From Microbacterium sp. H83 (GTDB lineage Bacteria > Actinomycetota > Actinomycetes > Actinomycetales > Microbacteriaceae): a DNA stretch of 64,000 bases. The translations under genes and the position numbers were made by a program. The notes under the pieces were generated by a model, which saw only the letters and a program-made list of their open reading frames with translations, had not been told where the DNA came from and ran no database searches. How positions within the stretch are numbered: the stretch's first letter is position 1; each line of letters opens with the position of its first letter. Where the stretch lies: positions 62,001 through 126,000 of the forward strand of contig NZ_LWCU01000053.1 of the NCBI RefSeq assembly GCF_001650405.1, read 5' to 3'. Positions 52,963 to 61,345 of this stretch are shown here, piece by piece.

Positions 52963-53556
52963 TCAGCCCTGTGCGATGAGCTGATTGAGGAGCGCATCGC
53001 CCAGGTCGCGATCCGCGTACACCCGCCGCAGCACGCCCGACGTGGGTCTGTACTCGGCAGCATCCTCGCCCTCCCACCGCAGCACCAGTCCCGCGCGTTC
53101 GAGCGTGCGCCACGACGCGACATTTCGGCTGAGAGCCCGGGCCGTCACCGGCGTCTCCGGATCGGCGGCGTTCGCAGCCCGCGCGGCGGCGACCGCGATC
53201 TCGGTCGCGAAGGCGTGGCCCCAGATCCTCGGCGAGAGGCGGTAGCCGACGTTCCACGCCCGAATGTCGGGGCGTCGCATCGCGGCTCCGCCGAGCCCGA
53301 CGATCTCTTCCGGTCCGACGCCCGGGAGCGGGTCGCGAAGACGGACGACCCACCATCCGACGCCGTGGTGGCGCCACGAACGGCTGTAGTCCTCGGCCAT
53401 CGATCGGCTCTGCGATATGTCGGTCTCGACGGCCTCGGGCAGGTGGCGCCAGGTCGCCGGGTCGGATTGCAGAGCGAAGATCGCCTCCACGGTCGTCGCG
53501 TCTGCGGCATCGATGGGCGAGAGCACGAGTCGGTCGGTCACGGTGTCAGGGATCAC
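52963..53556 (-). CDS. GNAT family N-acetyltransferase
   Basis: This 197-residue GNAT acetyltransferase has 'TDRLVLSPIDAADATTVEAIFAL' at the start and 'RIWGHAFATEIAVAAARAANAAD' plus 'NVASWRTLERAGLVLRWEGEDAAEY' typical of the RimJ-like group. The acceptor is unknown. I chose GTG 53556 because TATGCT (53568-53563 on this strand) stands 6 bases before it and a longer frame would overlap the divergent gene starting at 53639. Confidence 0.88.
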   Translation of the reverse strand: MIPDTVTDRLVLSPIDAADATTVEAIFALQSDPATWRHLPEAVETDISQSRSMAEDYSRSWRHHGVGWWVVRLRDPLPGVGPEEIVGLGGAAMRRPDIRAWNVGYRLSPRIWGHAFATEIAVAAARAANAADPETPVTARALSRNVASWRTLERAGLVLRWEGEDAAEYRPTSGVLRRVYADRDLGDALLNQLIAQG

Positions 53557-53638
53557 GGCATCAGCATAGGAAGACCGCCACGACGGCGCGGCGACTGTTC
53601 CTGGTGCATGGGACGTGACGCGTCGATACACTCGCCCG

Positions 53639-54022
53639 ATGAGCACCACTCGGATCGATGCGCCTCGCCAGGGCGTCGCCCATCAACCGCGCTGGTTCCC
53701 GCGTCGCCGACTGGTGCTGCTCGTGACGCTCATCCTCGTTCCCTTCGCGCTCGCCGCTGTGCTGAACAGCTACGGACCGCCGACCGCCGAGAGCGCTGTG
53801 CGGATGGCGTTCGCGACTGTCGCCGGTCAGACCGTGGCGATCGGGGGAGCGCTTGCCGCGCTCGTCATCACGATCGTCTCCCGCCGGAACCTACCGGGCA
53901 TCGTCTTCTTCGGCCTGCTGGCCGTCATCGTCACCGCGAACGCCGTCATGGCGATGACCGGCGCGGGCCAGCTGCTGCTCGACCGGCTCGACCTCGTGGC
54001 AGCGATCGCCGCGGAAGGCTGA
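53639..54022 (+). CDS. Hypothetical membrane protein, 127 aa
   Basis: This protein has a basic N-terminus followed by three hydrophobic segments (about 23-43 'RLVLLVTLILVPFALAAVL', 60-80 'FATVAGQTVAIGGALAALVI' and 87-107 'GIVFFGLLAVIVTANAVMAM'). No family is recognised. TACACT (53627-53632) ends 6 bases before the ATG, which suggests leaderless transcription. It is divergent from the GNAT gene. Confidence 0.75.
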   Translation: MSTTRIDAPRQGVAHQPRWFPRRRLVLLVTLILVPFALAAVLNSYGPPTAESAVRMAFATVAGQTVAIGGALAALVITIVSRRNLPGIVFFGLLAVIVTANAVMAMTGAGQLLLDRLDLVAAIAAEG

Positions 54023-54168
54023 TCAGGCGCGCGAGCGAGTGCGAAGAGCGAGATCGCTCCCCATTTCCATCTGCTCGCTGAGCTCTCCGCGATGCGAGGC
54101 GACCTTGCGCGGCCAGCGGCAGAGTACGTTGACCGGGCCCCAGGAGGAGAAAACCGGGAGAGACTGGA

Positions 54169-54996
54169 ATGAACCCCACCCTCGTCTCCGGAGCTCGAAT
54201 GACCGATCAGCCGCGCAAGGCCCCCTCTCAAGCCGTCCTCGAGGTGCAGGCTGTGGAGCAGGTCAGTCCCGACCTCATCCGCATCACGGCGGGCGGCGAC
54301 GGGTACGCGGCGTTCGTCGACAACGATTCCACCGACAAGTACGTGAAGATCCTGTTCGCCGACCCTGCTCACGGGCTCGTCCCTCCCTATGACCTCTCGC
54401 GGCTGCGCGAGGACAGCCCCGAGAAGCTCCCTACGCGCCGCACATACACGGTGCGGTCGTCCGACCCTGAGCAGCAGCGCCTCCTGATCGACTTCGTCGT
54501 GCACGGCGATGAGGGCGTCGCGGGTCCGTGGGCGCGGCGGGCGAGGCCCGGCGACACCCTCGTGGTCAGCGGCGCGGGCGGCGGCTACCGGCCCCGGTCG
54601 GACGCACCGTGGCACCTGCTGGTCGGCGACCACACCGCGCTGCCGGCGATCTCGTCTGCAGTGGAGGCGCTGGCACCGGATGCTGTGGGGCACGTCCTCC
54701 TGTCCGTCGCCGACCCGTCGGACCGCATCCTCCCTGACGTGCCGAATGGCGTCGTCGTCATGTGGACCGCGACCGATGACGAACTCCTCACCGCACTCAC
54801 CGCCCTGCCGTGGGCCCAGGGGCATCCCGGCGTCTTCGCGCACGGCGAGCGGGGGACGATCAAGGCGGTGCGGGCTCTGCTCAAGGAACGCGACGTGCCC
54901 CGCGAGCACCTCTCGATCTCGGCGTACTGGGCGCGCGGCCGGGCCGAGGATCAGTTCCAGGCGGAGAAGCGCGAGCCGATCGGGCAGATCGAGTAG
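54169..54996 (+). CDS. Siderophore-interacting protein (FAD-dependent ferric reductase type)
   Basis: This 275-residue protein of the SIP/ViuB family has an N-terminal FAD-binding barrel with 'LPTRRTYTVRS' (the RxYTxR flavin motif, near residue 95) and a C-terminal NAD(P)H-binding SIP domain ('LLVGDHTALPAISSAVEAL', 'GVFAHGERGTIKAVRALLKE', 'ISAYWARGRAEDQFQAEKRE'). Such proteins release iron from siderophores in the cytoplasm. GGGAGAGACTGGA precedes the ATG at 54169, giving a workable ribosome site; an internal Met at 54199 is also possible. No siderophore transporter is visible nearby. Confidence 0.92.
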   Translation: MNPTLVSGARMTDQPRKAPSQAVLEVQAVEQVSPDLIRITAGGDGYAAFVDNDSTDKYVKILFADPAHGLVPPYDLSRLREDSPEKLPTRRTYTVRSSDPEQQRLLIDFVVHGDEGVAGPWARRARPGDTLVVSGAGGGYRPRSDAPWHLLVGDHTALPAISSAVEALAPDAVGHVLLSVADPSDRILPDVPNGVVVMWTATDDELLTALTALPWAQGHPGVFAHGERGTIKAVRALLKERDVPREHLSISAYWARGRAEDQFQAEKREPIGQIE

Positions 54997-55015
54997 CCGC
55001 TCCTAAGCTGAGAGG

Positions 55016-55291
55016 ATGCTCGCCGCCCTGATCCGCCCGTCCGAGACCAGCACGGCCGAGGTCGTCGGCACCTCGCTGGAGGACGTGATGACCCAGCTGC
55101 AGGCGCAGCGGCCGGAGGGCTTCGATCTCGTCTGCTCGCCGGTGCGGATGCTCAAGGGCGAGGCGAAGATGCAGGCCACCGGCACCTTCCAGCGTATGGA
55201 CGGGATCCGAGAGATCGAGGCCGACAGCATGGCCGCTCTCGAGGCTCAGGTCCCGGAGGGCTGGCAGATGCTCTCGGTGCGCTCCTTCTGA
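55016..55291 (+). CDS. Hypothetical protein, 91 aa
   Basis: This small soluble protein of mixed alpha/beta character ('VVGTSLEDVMTQLQAQRPEG', 'GIREIEADSMAALEAQVPEGWQMLSVRSF') resembles the compact proteins used as small DUF families near flavoproteins, but I do not recognise it. TAAGCT (55004-55009) lies 6 bases before the ATG, suggesting a leaderless message. The last 46 bases overlap the convergent Nudix gene. It is 19 bases after the siderophore-interacting protein stop. Confidence 0.75.
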   Translation: MLAALIRPSETSTAEVVGTSLEDVMTQLQAQRPEGFDLVCSPVRMLKGEAKMQATGTFQRMDGIREIEADSMAALEAQVPEGWQMLSVRSF

Positions 55292-55746
55292 CGCCCGTCG
55301 CTCGGTGCTGTGTCGAGCGCAAGGAGCGCGGTGTGCAGCGGCTGTTCCAGGTGGCGACCGTAGCCCCTGATCTCATTATCGTCGGCGAAGGGTTTCGGGT
55401 CCTCGACGAAAGCGAAAGCGATGGACTTCGACGCCTCGAGCTCAAAACGATCGCTCTCGCACCACACGAGTGCACCAATCTCGACGCACCTCGCACCCTC
55501 GAGTTCGAACGACGAACGTGTGATCCAAGGACCCACGTGCTGCACCGCGACCCCCGTCTCCTCGCGCACCTCTCGACGCAGTGCCTCGAGAGGGGACTCA
55601 TCAGGCTCTATGCGTCCTCCGACAAGATCCCATGCCGACGGAAGGAAACGTCGGTTCGGGGAACGGCGATGGATGAGGATCGTGCTGCGAACTACGACGA
55701 AGGCAGCGACGTGCGTCACGCGAACGCTCTCAGGAGTCGGGGACAT
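55246..55746 (-). CDS. Nudix hydrolase (possible member of the sugar island)
   Basis: This 166-residue hydrolase has a full Nudix box, GGRIEPDESPLEALRREVREETGV, about residues 43-66, with REV-EE-G in place. The N-terminal 'VTHVAAFVVVRSTILIHRRSP' leads in. I chose ATG 55746, with GGAG 8 bases upstream, over 55752. Its start overlaps the end of the glycosyltransferase gene by 17 bases on the same strand, so it may be in that operon and could act on a nucleotide sugar; that is inference. Confidence 0.88.
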   Translation of the reverse strand: MSPTPESVRVTHVAAFVVVRSTILIHRRSPNRRFLPSAWDLVGGRIEPDESPLEALRREVREETGVAVQHVGPWITRSSFELEGARCVEIGALVWCESDRFELEASKSIAFAFVEDPKPFADDNEIRGYGRHLEQPLHTALLALDTAPSDGRQKERTESICQPSGT

Positions 55747-56965
55747 CACCATTGCTCCGGAAAGAATCGGAATGCAACGTCGGAACTCGCGACTCGGCGA
55801 CGATCGCTCTCCACGCCTGTCCTATCGTGTATCGCTGAAGACGGCGTGCCAAGGCAGATGCGGCGGATCGAGCAGCGGTCAGGTCGAAGGCGTCGAGAGC
55901 TCGCCGGACGGCATCGTGGCGAACCACTCGAATCTGATTTCCTTGGCTGTTCCACGTGAGATCGACAGGATGGAGGCCGGAAGTGACGGCCGTCATGGAG
56001 GGCAACATCTCTGCCTTCAGTGCGTTCGCGTACCGCTCTGGGCTCAGATCGGGAACGACGATTGTGGGAACGCCTGCCTGAGCCATGTGCAGCAGTGTTC
56101 CGTGACCACCGTGAATGATGGCACACGAGGGTGACGCCCCACCTTCCTCTGAGGTGTTCCAGAGCGTCAGCACGCGCGCACCTGTTCCTCGCAACTTTGG
56201 CGCCAGTGTCTCCGTTACGCGAGGATCGCCGGTCGCTACGACGGCTCGATTCAGTATGTCGTTGAATGCGCGTATGAATTCGTCGATAGTGTCGACCGAC
56301 ACGATTCTATAGAAGAGAATCGTGCCGTCTTGATGGAGAGTCGGACTGGCTCGCGACCGCTGATAATGACCGGTGAGCGGTCCTACGAAGACAGCTTCGG
56401 AATTGACGACCCGCGGAATCTCTTCGAGTTCTGGTATGCCGGGTACTATCACCCCCGCGTTTTGCATCAGCTCGCGTGGATCCGCGTACTCGTAGACCCA
56501 TTTATGCGTCGTGAAGACGCTTTTCAATGCGACCTCAACCTGCGCCCAGAGCTGTTCACGCGGGCGGCCGGGGTAGCAATACCCCGGAAAATCCATATCC
56601 TGGACCACCGCTGTCACCGGAACTCTCTCCATGGCGGCAGCCATATGCATACTTAGCCTGCTGTCGGACACGACGATATCTGGGCTTGTATTCCTAATCA
56701 TGAGTCTATCGCTGCCGATGGCGTGAGCAACGAACGACGCATCCGCCCATGCCATCCAGGGGTCGACGTCGATGAAGCGATGAGTATATCGATATGTCGA
56801 TATGCCGTTCTGCTGTACGAGCTTCTCTTCCCCTTCATCTGCGACGGCAATGGTCGTTGAAGCCCCCTGGCTCTCGGCATGGCGCGCAAGGACGATCATC
56901 CGCATGAGATGACCGTTGCCGTTTCCCCAGGGTGTGAATAACACGTTCGGTGCAATTCTCATCAT
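55730..56965 (-). CDS. Glycosyltransferase, GT-B fold UGT/MGT-like
   Basis: This 411-residue enzyme begins 'VLFTPWGNGNGHLMRMIVLARH', the typical GT-B opening with a Gly-x-Gly-His loop. The C-terminal donor-binding domain has 'HGGHGTLLHMAQAGVPTIVVPDLSPERYANA' (about 285-315), related to the HxGxGT motif of UDP/TDP-sugar transferases. It likely transfers the sugar made by the divergent operon. ATG 56965 has AAGGGG 10 bases upstream; ATGs at 56974 and 56962 are alternatives. GC is visibly lower than in the surrounding genes and codons such as AGA and ATA recur, suggesting transfer from another organism. Confidence 0.85.
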   Translation of the reverse strand: MMRIAPNVLFTPWGNGNGHLMRMIVLARHAESQGASTTIAVADEGEEKLVQQNGISTYRYTHRFIDVDPWMAWADASFVAHAIGSDRLMIRNTSPDIVVSDSRLSMHMAAAMERVPVTAVVQDMDFPGYCYPGRPREQLWAQVEVALKSVFTTHKWVYEYADPRELMQNAGVIVPGIPELEEIPRVVNSEAVFVGPLTGHYQRSRASPTLHQDGTILFYRIVSVDTIDEFIRAFNDILNRAVVATGDPRVTETLAPKLRGTGARVLTLWNTSEEGGASPSCAIIHGGHGTLLHMAQAGVPTIVVPDLSPERYANALKAEMLPSMTAVTSGLHPVDLTWNSQGNQIRVVRHDAVRRALDAFDLTAARSAASALARRLQRYTIGQAWRAIVAESRVPTLHSDSFRSNGDVPDS

Positions 56966-57091
56966 GTGATACATTCCCCTTCGTGTGGACCGGGTACACG
57001 TTATCCGAAGCCCGAACGACATGAGTATCCGTCGCGTTCTTGTGTGGAGAACTGCACGAATCGGCGAGCGAGGGAGACGGGACGAGGTGCA
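56966..57091. promoter_or_regulatory. Divergent promoter region of the sugar island
   Basis: This 126-base spacer lies between the minus-strand glycosyltransferase and the plus-strand oxidoreductase. It is the only gap of any length in the cluster and so must hold both promoters. I could not define boxes with confidence. Confidence 0.5.
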
Positions 57092-58147
57092 ATGTCTGGG
57101 CGGGATGCTGAATATCAGAATAGAGCCGACGGCAATACGCAGATCGCTTTTGTGGGCTTCCGTGGGCATCAAGGCTCCGAGTATCGCTCAGCCGCCGAGC
57201 TTCTGAGACACGTAAACGTCGTCGGGCTCGTCGACACTGAGGTCGCAGCTCATGAAGAGCGTCCGGGACGAGGTAGCCCCCCGACTTTCCGCTCGACCAC
57301 GGCCTTACTCGAGGCTGTCGTTCCCGACGTCGCCGTGGTGACTGTTCCCCATGACCAGCACTACCGCGTCATCGCTGAACTCGTAGCTGCCGGGTGCCAT
57401 GTGGTGGTGGAGAAGCCTCTCGTCCCTGATGTCGCAGAGGCTGAGCGTCTCTACGAGCTGTCGTGGCGGAGCAACCGATCAATCGTCACACTGACACAGC
57501 GACCGCTACGCCCGGAGTTCCGACTCTTGGAGACGCTCCTGCCGCGTGTGGGTGAACGCTATTGGGCGCAGTGGACCTACAACCTCGCGTTCCCCGCAGT
57601 TACCACCGGGTGGCGCGCGCGACGACGACAGGCGCGCGGAGGGGTCTTCCTCGACATGGGGTATCACCAGATCGACGTACTCTGTCGCCTGTTTGGTCCT
57701 GCGCGTGTGACGGCGGCTAGCAAGCATTTCCGCTACCCCGAGTCTCAGCGGGAGGACCTCGAGGATCTCATGTCGGTCTCGCTCGAGTTCGAACGCGGGG
57801 GCATGAGCTCCCATCTGCTTCTCTCTCGGCATGGCGCGGGGAAGAGCGAGACTCTCGAGATTCATGGCACGGAGGGCGTGATTCAGCTAGACGCTCGGCA
57901 TGCGCGGGTCACTCTGTTCGGGCGAGACGGAAGCGTCCTCGATCAGTACGCGGGCCCAGATCTCGCGACGGACTCGCCGGCGGTCGTTCTGGGGTACTAC
58001 CTCGAATTGATCTCAGATCGCCAGGCCGCGTTGGCGCACCTTCGGCACCACTGCTCGCTGGTCGCGCTCTGCCACGAGGTCTACGACGCTGCTGCCAGAG
58101 CGGCAGTCGGGCACCACCAGTCCATTGAGAGAACGGAGTCGACATGA
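57092..58147 (+). CDS. Gfo/Idh/MocA family oxidoreductase
   Basis: This 351-residue NAD(P)-dependent sugar dehydrogenase has an N-terminal Rossmann fold ('IAFVGFRGHQGSEY', about 18-31, with the GxxGxxG spacing), EKP (107-109) in 'VVVEKPLVPD' and the family motif 'GGVFLDMGYHQIDVLCRLFG' with the catalytic His. Such enzymes oxidise a sugar hydroxyl to a keto group, as in NtdC-type pathways where an aminotransferase then makes an amino sugar. ATG 57092 has GAGG 5 bases upstream. The stop overlaps the aminotransferase start by 4 bases. Confidence 0.9.
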   Translation: MSGRDAEYQNRADGNTQIAFVGFRGHQGSEYRSAAELLRHVNVVGLVDTEVAAHEERPGRGSPPTFRSTTALLEAVVPDVAVVTVPHDQHYRVIAELVAAGCHVVVEKPLVPDVAEAERLYELSWRSNRSIVTLTQRPLRPEFRLLETLLPRVGERYWAQWTYNLAFPAVTTGWRARRRQARGGVFLDMGYHQIDVLCRLFGPARVTAASKHFRYPESQREDLEDLMSVSLEFERGGMSSHLLLSRHGAGKSETLEIHGTEGVIQLDARHARVTLFGRDGSVLDQYAGPDLATDSPAVVLGYYLELISDRQAALAHLRHHCSLVALCHEVYDAAARAAVGHHQSIERTEST

Positions 58148-59487
58148 CCACCCTTCCGCTCGCCTCGGGAAGAGACGTGCCCGAGGTGAAGACGCCTCAC
58201 CCTCACGAACCCTGGCCACCGAAGGCAACGGACCGAGAACTCGGGCGCCTCGCCGAGCAGCGCAACCTCGACCTCGCAATCCGCGGCAACGACGGACCGA
58301 TTGTGGAGCTCGAACAGCTGTTCCGCCAGCGATTCACTCCCTCGATGAGGCACTCGATCGCATTCAATTCTGGGACCTCAGCGTTGCTGGCTGCATACAT
58401 GGCGCTTCAGGTCGGGGAGGGCGACGAGGTCATCGCCCCTGTTCTGACCTATCACGCCGCGGTGAGTCCAGCCACCGCGCTGGGCGCGGTCGTTCGGTTC
58501 GCGGACATCGACCTCCAGACCCGCGGCATGGACCCCGATCACTTGGAGGAGCTGATCGGCCCTAGGACGAAGGCGATCGTGATCGTCCATCATTGGGGTC
58601 ACGCGGCTGACATGACTCGGATCATGAATATCGCTGACCGTCACGGGGTTGCGGTGATCGAAGATTGCTCGCATGCCCATGGAAGCGCATTCGAGGGCAC
58701 CCCGGTCGGCTCCTTCGGGAAAGTGGCGGTCTTCTCGCTGCAGGCTAACAAAGCGGTCTTCGCAGGTGAAGGCGGCGTTCTGGCGACAGATGATCAGGAG
58801 GTGGCGGACAGGGCGATCCTGGCCGGCCACTACCGTGATCGAGCCCTCCGTGACGTCGCAGCTGCGGATCTACACGCCTACTGGGAGTCAGGCTTCGGCT
58901 TCAAGCTGCGGATGTCCCCGTTCAATGCCATCGTCGGGATCGAGTCCCTGAGAGCCTTCGATGAGCTTGCGGGTGGACGTCAGGCCGCCTTGTCGTACAT
59001 GAATGACCGACTGGCGGAAACGGGGTTGCTCGATCCGCTCGATGTCCCGAACGCCGAGTGGATGGGAGCGTGGTACGGATTCAAACCGCTGCCCTCCCAC
59101 TCGGTTCGGACGAGGGTCGAGCGGTCCACGCTCGTCAGGATGTTGCAAGACGAGGGCGTCGAGGTAGACGCGCCCTCCGGGAGAATGCTGGTGAGGCTTC
59201 CGCTCTTCGCCGGACGGACCCCGTGGCGACGACCGGGGGACAATTCGACCAGACGTCCAACGGAGGACGAGATCGCATCGACTTTCCCGGTCGCGCATCT
59301 CGTCGAGTCGAATGCCTTGTCGCTACCCACGTTCTACCGCTGGCCCCATGATCGGTTTGTGATCGACGAGTATCTGCGAGCCTTCAGCAAAGTGGCACTC
59401 GCGATCGAGTCGGGCCGGATCCCGAACGACGAGCCGCGAGCAGACCGCGCTTCTTTGCCCCGCGACGGCCAGTCGCACGGGCGCTGA
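58144..59487 (+). CDS. DegT/DnrJ/EryC1 family PLP-dependent aminotransferase
   Basis: This 447-residue enzyme has 'FNSGTSALLAAYMAL' (phosphate cup, 74-88), 'VIEDCSHAHG' (171-180; Asp contacts the PLP nitrogen) and Schiff-base Lys203 in 'FSLQANKAVFAGEGGVL'. It transfers an amino group to a keto-sugar, which the overlapping oxidoreductase could supply. About 25 extra N-terminal residues precede the usual core. It is 16 bases upstream of the formyltransferase-HD gene. Substrate identity is not readable. Confidence 0.92.
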   Translation: MTTLPLASGRDVPEVKTPHPHEPWPPKATDRELGRLAEQRNLDLAIRGNDGPIVELEQLFRQRFTPSMRHSIAFNSGTSALLAAYMALQVGEGDEVIAPVLTYHAAVSPATALGAVVRFADIDLQTRGMDPDHLEELIGPRTKAIVIVHHWGHAADMTRIMNIADRHGVAVIEDCSHAHGSAFEGTPVGSFGKVAVFSLQANKAVFAGEGGVLATDDQEVADRAILAGHYRDRALRDVAAADLHAYWESGFGFKLRMSPFNAIVGIESLRAFDELAGGRQAALSYMNDRLAETGLLDPLDVPNAEWMGAWYGFKPLPSHSVRTRVERSTLVRMLQDEGVEVDAPSGRMLVRLPLFAGRTPWRRPGDNSTRRPTEDEIASTFPVAHLVESNALSLPTFYRWPHDRFVIDEYLRAFSKVALAIESGRIPNDEPRADRASLPRDGQSHGR

Positions 59488-59503
59488 GCATCGGGCAGGG
59501 AGG

Positions 59504-61345
59504 ATGATGATGAGACGGAGAGTTGCGGTTCTCGGAGTCACCGAGCTGACGGCGCGGTGCCTCGAGATCCTCGCGACCCGTGACGACTGCATCGTCGAGA
59601 CGCTCGTTGTACCGGACAACGCCACGACGCGCTGGGGCGTGTCTCCGCTACTACTCGATACGGCCGCTGACCTGGAAGTACCAGTGATCTCCGAGAGTGA
59701 CCTGATGAGTCTCGAAGGAACCAGAGAACTCGGCTTCGCCATCGGCTACCCCACCTTGCTCGGACCAGAGGTCATTTCTTGCTTCACTCGGAATATCGTT
59801 AACCTGCACCTGGCGCCTCTGCCGCGATACCGCGGCTCTCTGAAGACCTTGTCGATGGCGATGCTGAGGAGAGAACGCCATTTCGGTGTCACTCTCCACC
59901 AGATCGATGCGGGCATCGACACTGGTCCGGTGTTGCGAAAGCGGACCTTCCCCCTTCCTGATCACACCGATGTGTCCGACATGGTGCCGCTGCTCGTCGA
60001 CGAAGCTCGTGCGCTCTTTGAGACCTCTCTCGACGAGCTGTTGCAGGACACACTCGAGCCGATCGCGCAGGGCGAGATCGATGGCGGGGTTTCCGAACTC
60101 GTGTGCCGGGCAGACCTCGACCACCTCCTCGACATACGAGTTCCGATCACCGTAGATGAGCTGGCATTGCGAAGGCGAGCTCTCACCTGGTCTTCGGCAG
60201 ACCGACCGAGGCTGATCGGTGCCGACGGTATCGAAATCGACTGGCGCTCACTTCGAGGGCGTTTCCAGCGGCGGATGGGACCGGATGCCGCAGAGCCCCT
60301 CTCCGCATCGGTCGTCGGTGAAAGCGGTGCATATTTCGAACCGGTCTGGAGAGTGAATCTGGCCTTCACCCCGCTCGAACAGGAGCTTCTCCTGCACCAA
60401 TCCGTGCGTCGTCTCGCATACGTCGCGCATGCGGGAGCCGCCTCGATTCTGTCTCCCCAGTCGTACTCGCGCCTGGATCATTCGCTGGGTCTCCTCGCCC
60501 TGGTGTCCGAATTGCGTCCGGATGATCAGGTGATGCGTGCGGCCGCCCTGCTTCATGACGTCGGGCACCTTCCGCTGAGTCACACGTTGGAGCCCATCCT
60601 CGGGGTCGACCACCACGAGAACGGAGCCGCGGTGGTGCGCAGGATGGGACCGCTGCTCGATCGCCACGGCATCCGCGTCGAGGAGGTTCTCGAATCGATG
60701 AGAGGCGAGGGTCCGTCCGCGCTCGGCTCCGGTGACGTCATGTCTCTCGATCACTTCGAGTCTTACGTACGAAGTGCGTTCGTGCACGGTACGACACGTG
60801 AAGATCCGCTTGACACCTTGCGACACATCGACCTGGTGGGCGGAGCTGTCTCGTGCGATAGCGAGACGGCGGAGTACCTCAGGGTTCTCGTGAGACAGGA
60901 GCTCCAACGTCAGTCGCATCCCCACAACGCGCGGGCCAACGCCATCGCCGGGATGCTTGTCACGGTTGCGCTCGAAGAGTCAGCGAGTGAGGGATCGCCG
61001 GACTTCGGACAGATGATCGACCTCGACCTCTGGGCGTGGTTGGGGTCGACGCCCGCCACCAGCCTCGCGACTCGCGACCTGTTAGTCAGTCCGGAGCACT
61101 GGTCGATTCACGCGGGCGACGAGTCGGAGGGCTTCGATCGAGGTCTGATTCACAAGATCTCGACTCGCTATGTCAACCCTCCGCTCCTCGCGGGCGGGCC
61201 CCGAGCATGGCAAGTCGACGAGTTCCTCGCTCAGAGTTCACACCCTTGCGAGTTCGTCGTTCAGGGCCCCCTCATCACGCAGGAGAGAGCTAGAGCCATG
61301 AACTCTCGACCGACTGTGTTCGGTCTTCGAGAGGAAGCGAGATGA
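59504..61345 (+). CDS. Formyltransferase fused to an HD-domain phosphohydrolase
   Basis: This 613-residue two-domain protein has an N-terminal half (about 5-230) that is a folate-dependent formyltransferase with the triad Asn100 and His102 in 'VNLHLAPLPRYRGS' and Asp139 in 'IDAGIDTGPVL'. The C-terminal half (about 290-600) is an HD phosphohydrolase resembling COG1078/SAMHD1: 'LAYVAHAGAASILSPQSYSRLDHSLGLL', His351-Asp352 in 'AALLHDVGHLPLSHTLEPIL' and 'DHHENGAAVV'. The first domain should N-formylate the amino sugar from the aminotransferase; the second may hydrolyse a phosphorylated intermediate. Three tandem ATGs occur at 59504, 59507 and 59510; GGGAGG favours the third. I know of no described protein with this architecture. 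Confidence 0.85.
   Translation: MMMRRRVAVLGVTELTARCLEILATRDDCIVETLVVPDNATTRWGVSPLLLDTAADLEVPVISESDLMSLEGTRELGFAIGYPTLLGPEVISCFTRNIVNLHLAPLPRYRGSLKTLSMAMLRRERHFGVTLHQIDAGIDTGPVLRKRTFPLPDHTDVSDMVPLLVDEARALFETSLDELLQDTLEPIAQGEIDGGVSELVCRADLDHLLDIRVPITVDELALRRRALTWSSADRPRLIGADGIEIDWRSLRGRFQRRMGPDAAEPLSASVVGESGAYFEPVWRVNLAFTPLEQELLLHQSVRRLAYVAHAGAASILSPQSYSRLDHSLGLLALVSELRPDDQVMRAAALLHDVGHLPLSHTLEPILGVDHHENGAAVVRRMGPLLDRHGIRVEEVLESMRGEGPSALGSGDVMSLDHFESYVRSAFVHGTTREDPLDTLRHIDLVGGAVSCDSETAEYLRVLVRQELQRQSHPHNARANAIAGMLVTVALEESASEGSPDFGQMIDLDLWAWLGSTPATSLATRDLLVSPEHWSIHAGDESEGFDRGLIHKISTRYVNPPLLAGGPRAWQVDEFLAQSSHPCEFVVQGPLITQERARAMNSRPTVFGLREEAR

Noticed and set aside
55948..55961. GTTCCACGTGAGAT, which resembles parS
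   Set aside because: Three mismatches to the 14-bp core and located inside the glycosyltransferase gene, 48 kb from the cluster; probably chance.
56300..56324. Inverted repeat CACGATTCT / AGAATCGTG
   Set aside because: Nine-base arms but in the middle of the glycosyltransferase coding region; no regulatory context and likely chance in an AT-richer gene.
59761..59820. GTTAAC near 59800 as a further member of the TGTTAACA family
   Set aside because: The context is CGTTAACCTG inside a coding region, without the outer T/A bases or a neighbouring DnaA-box-like sequence.
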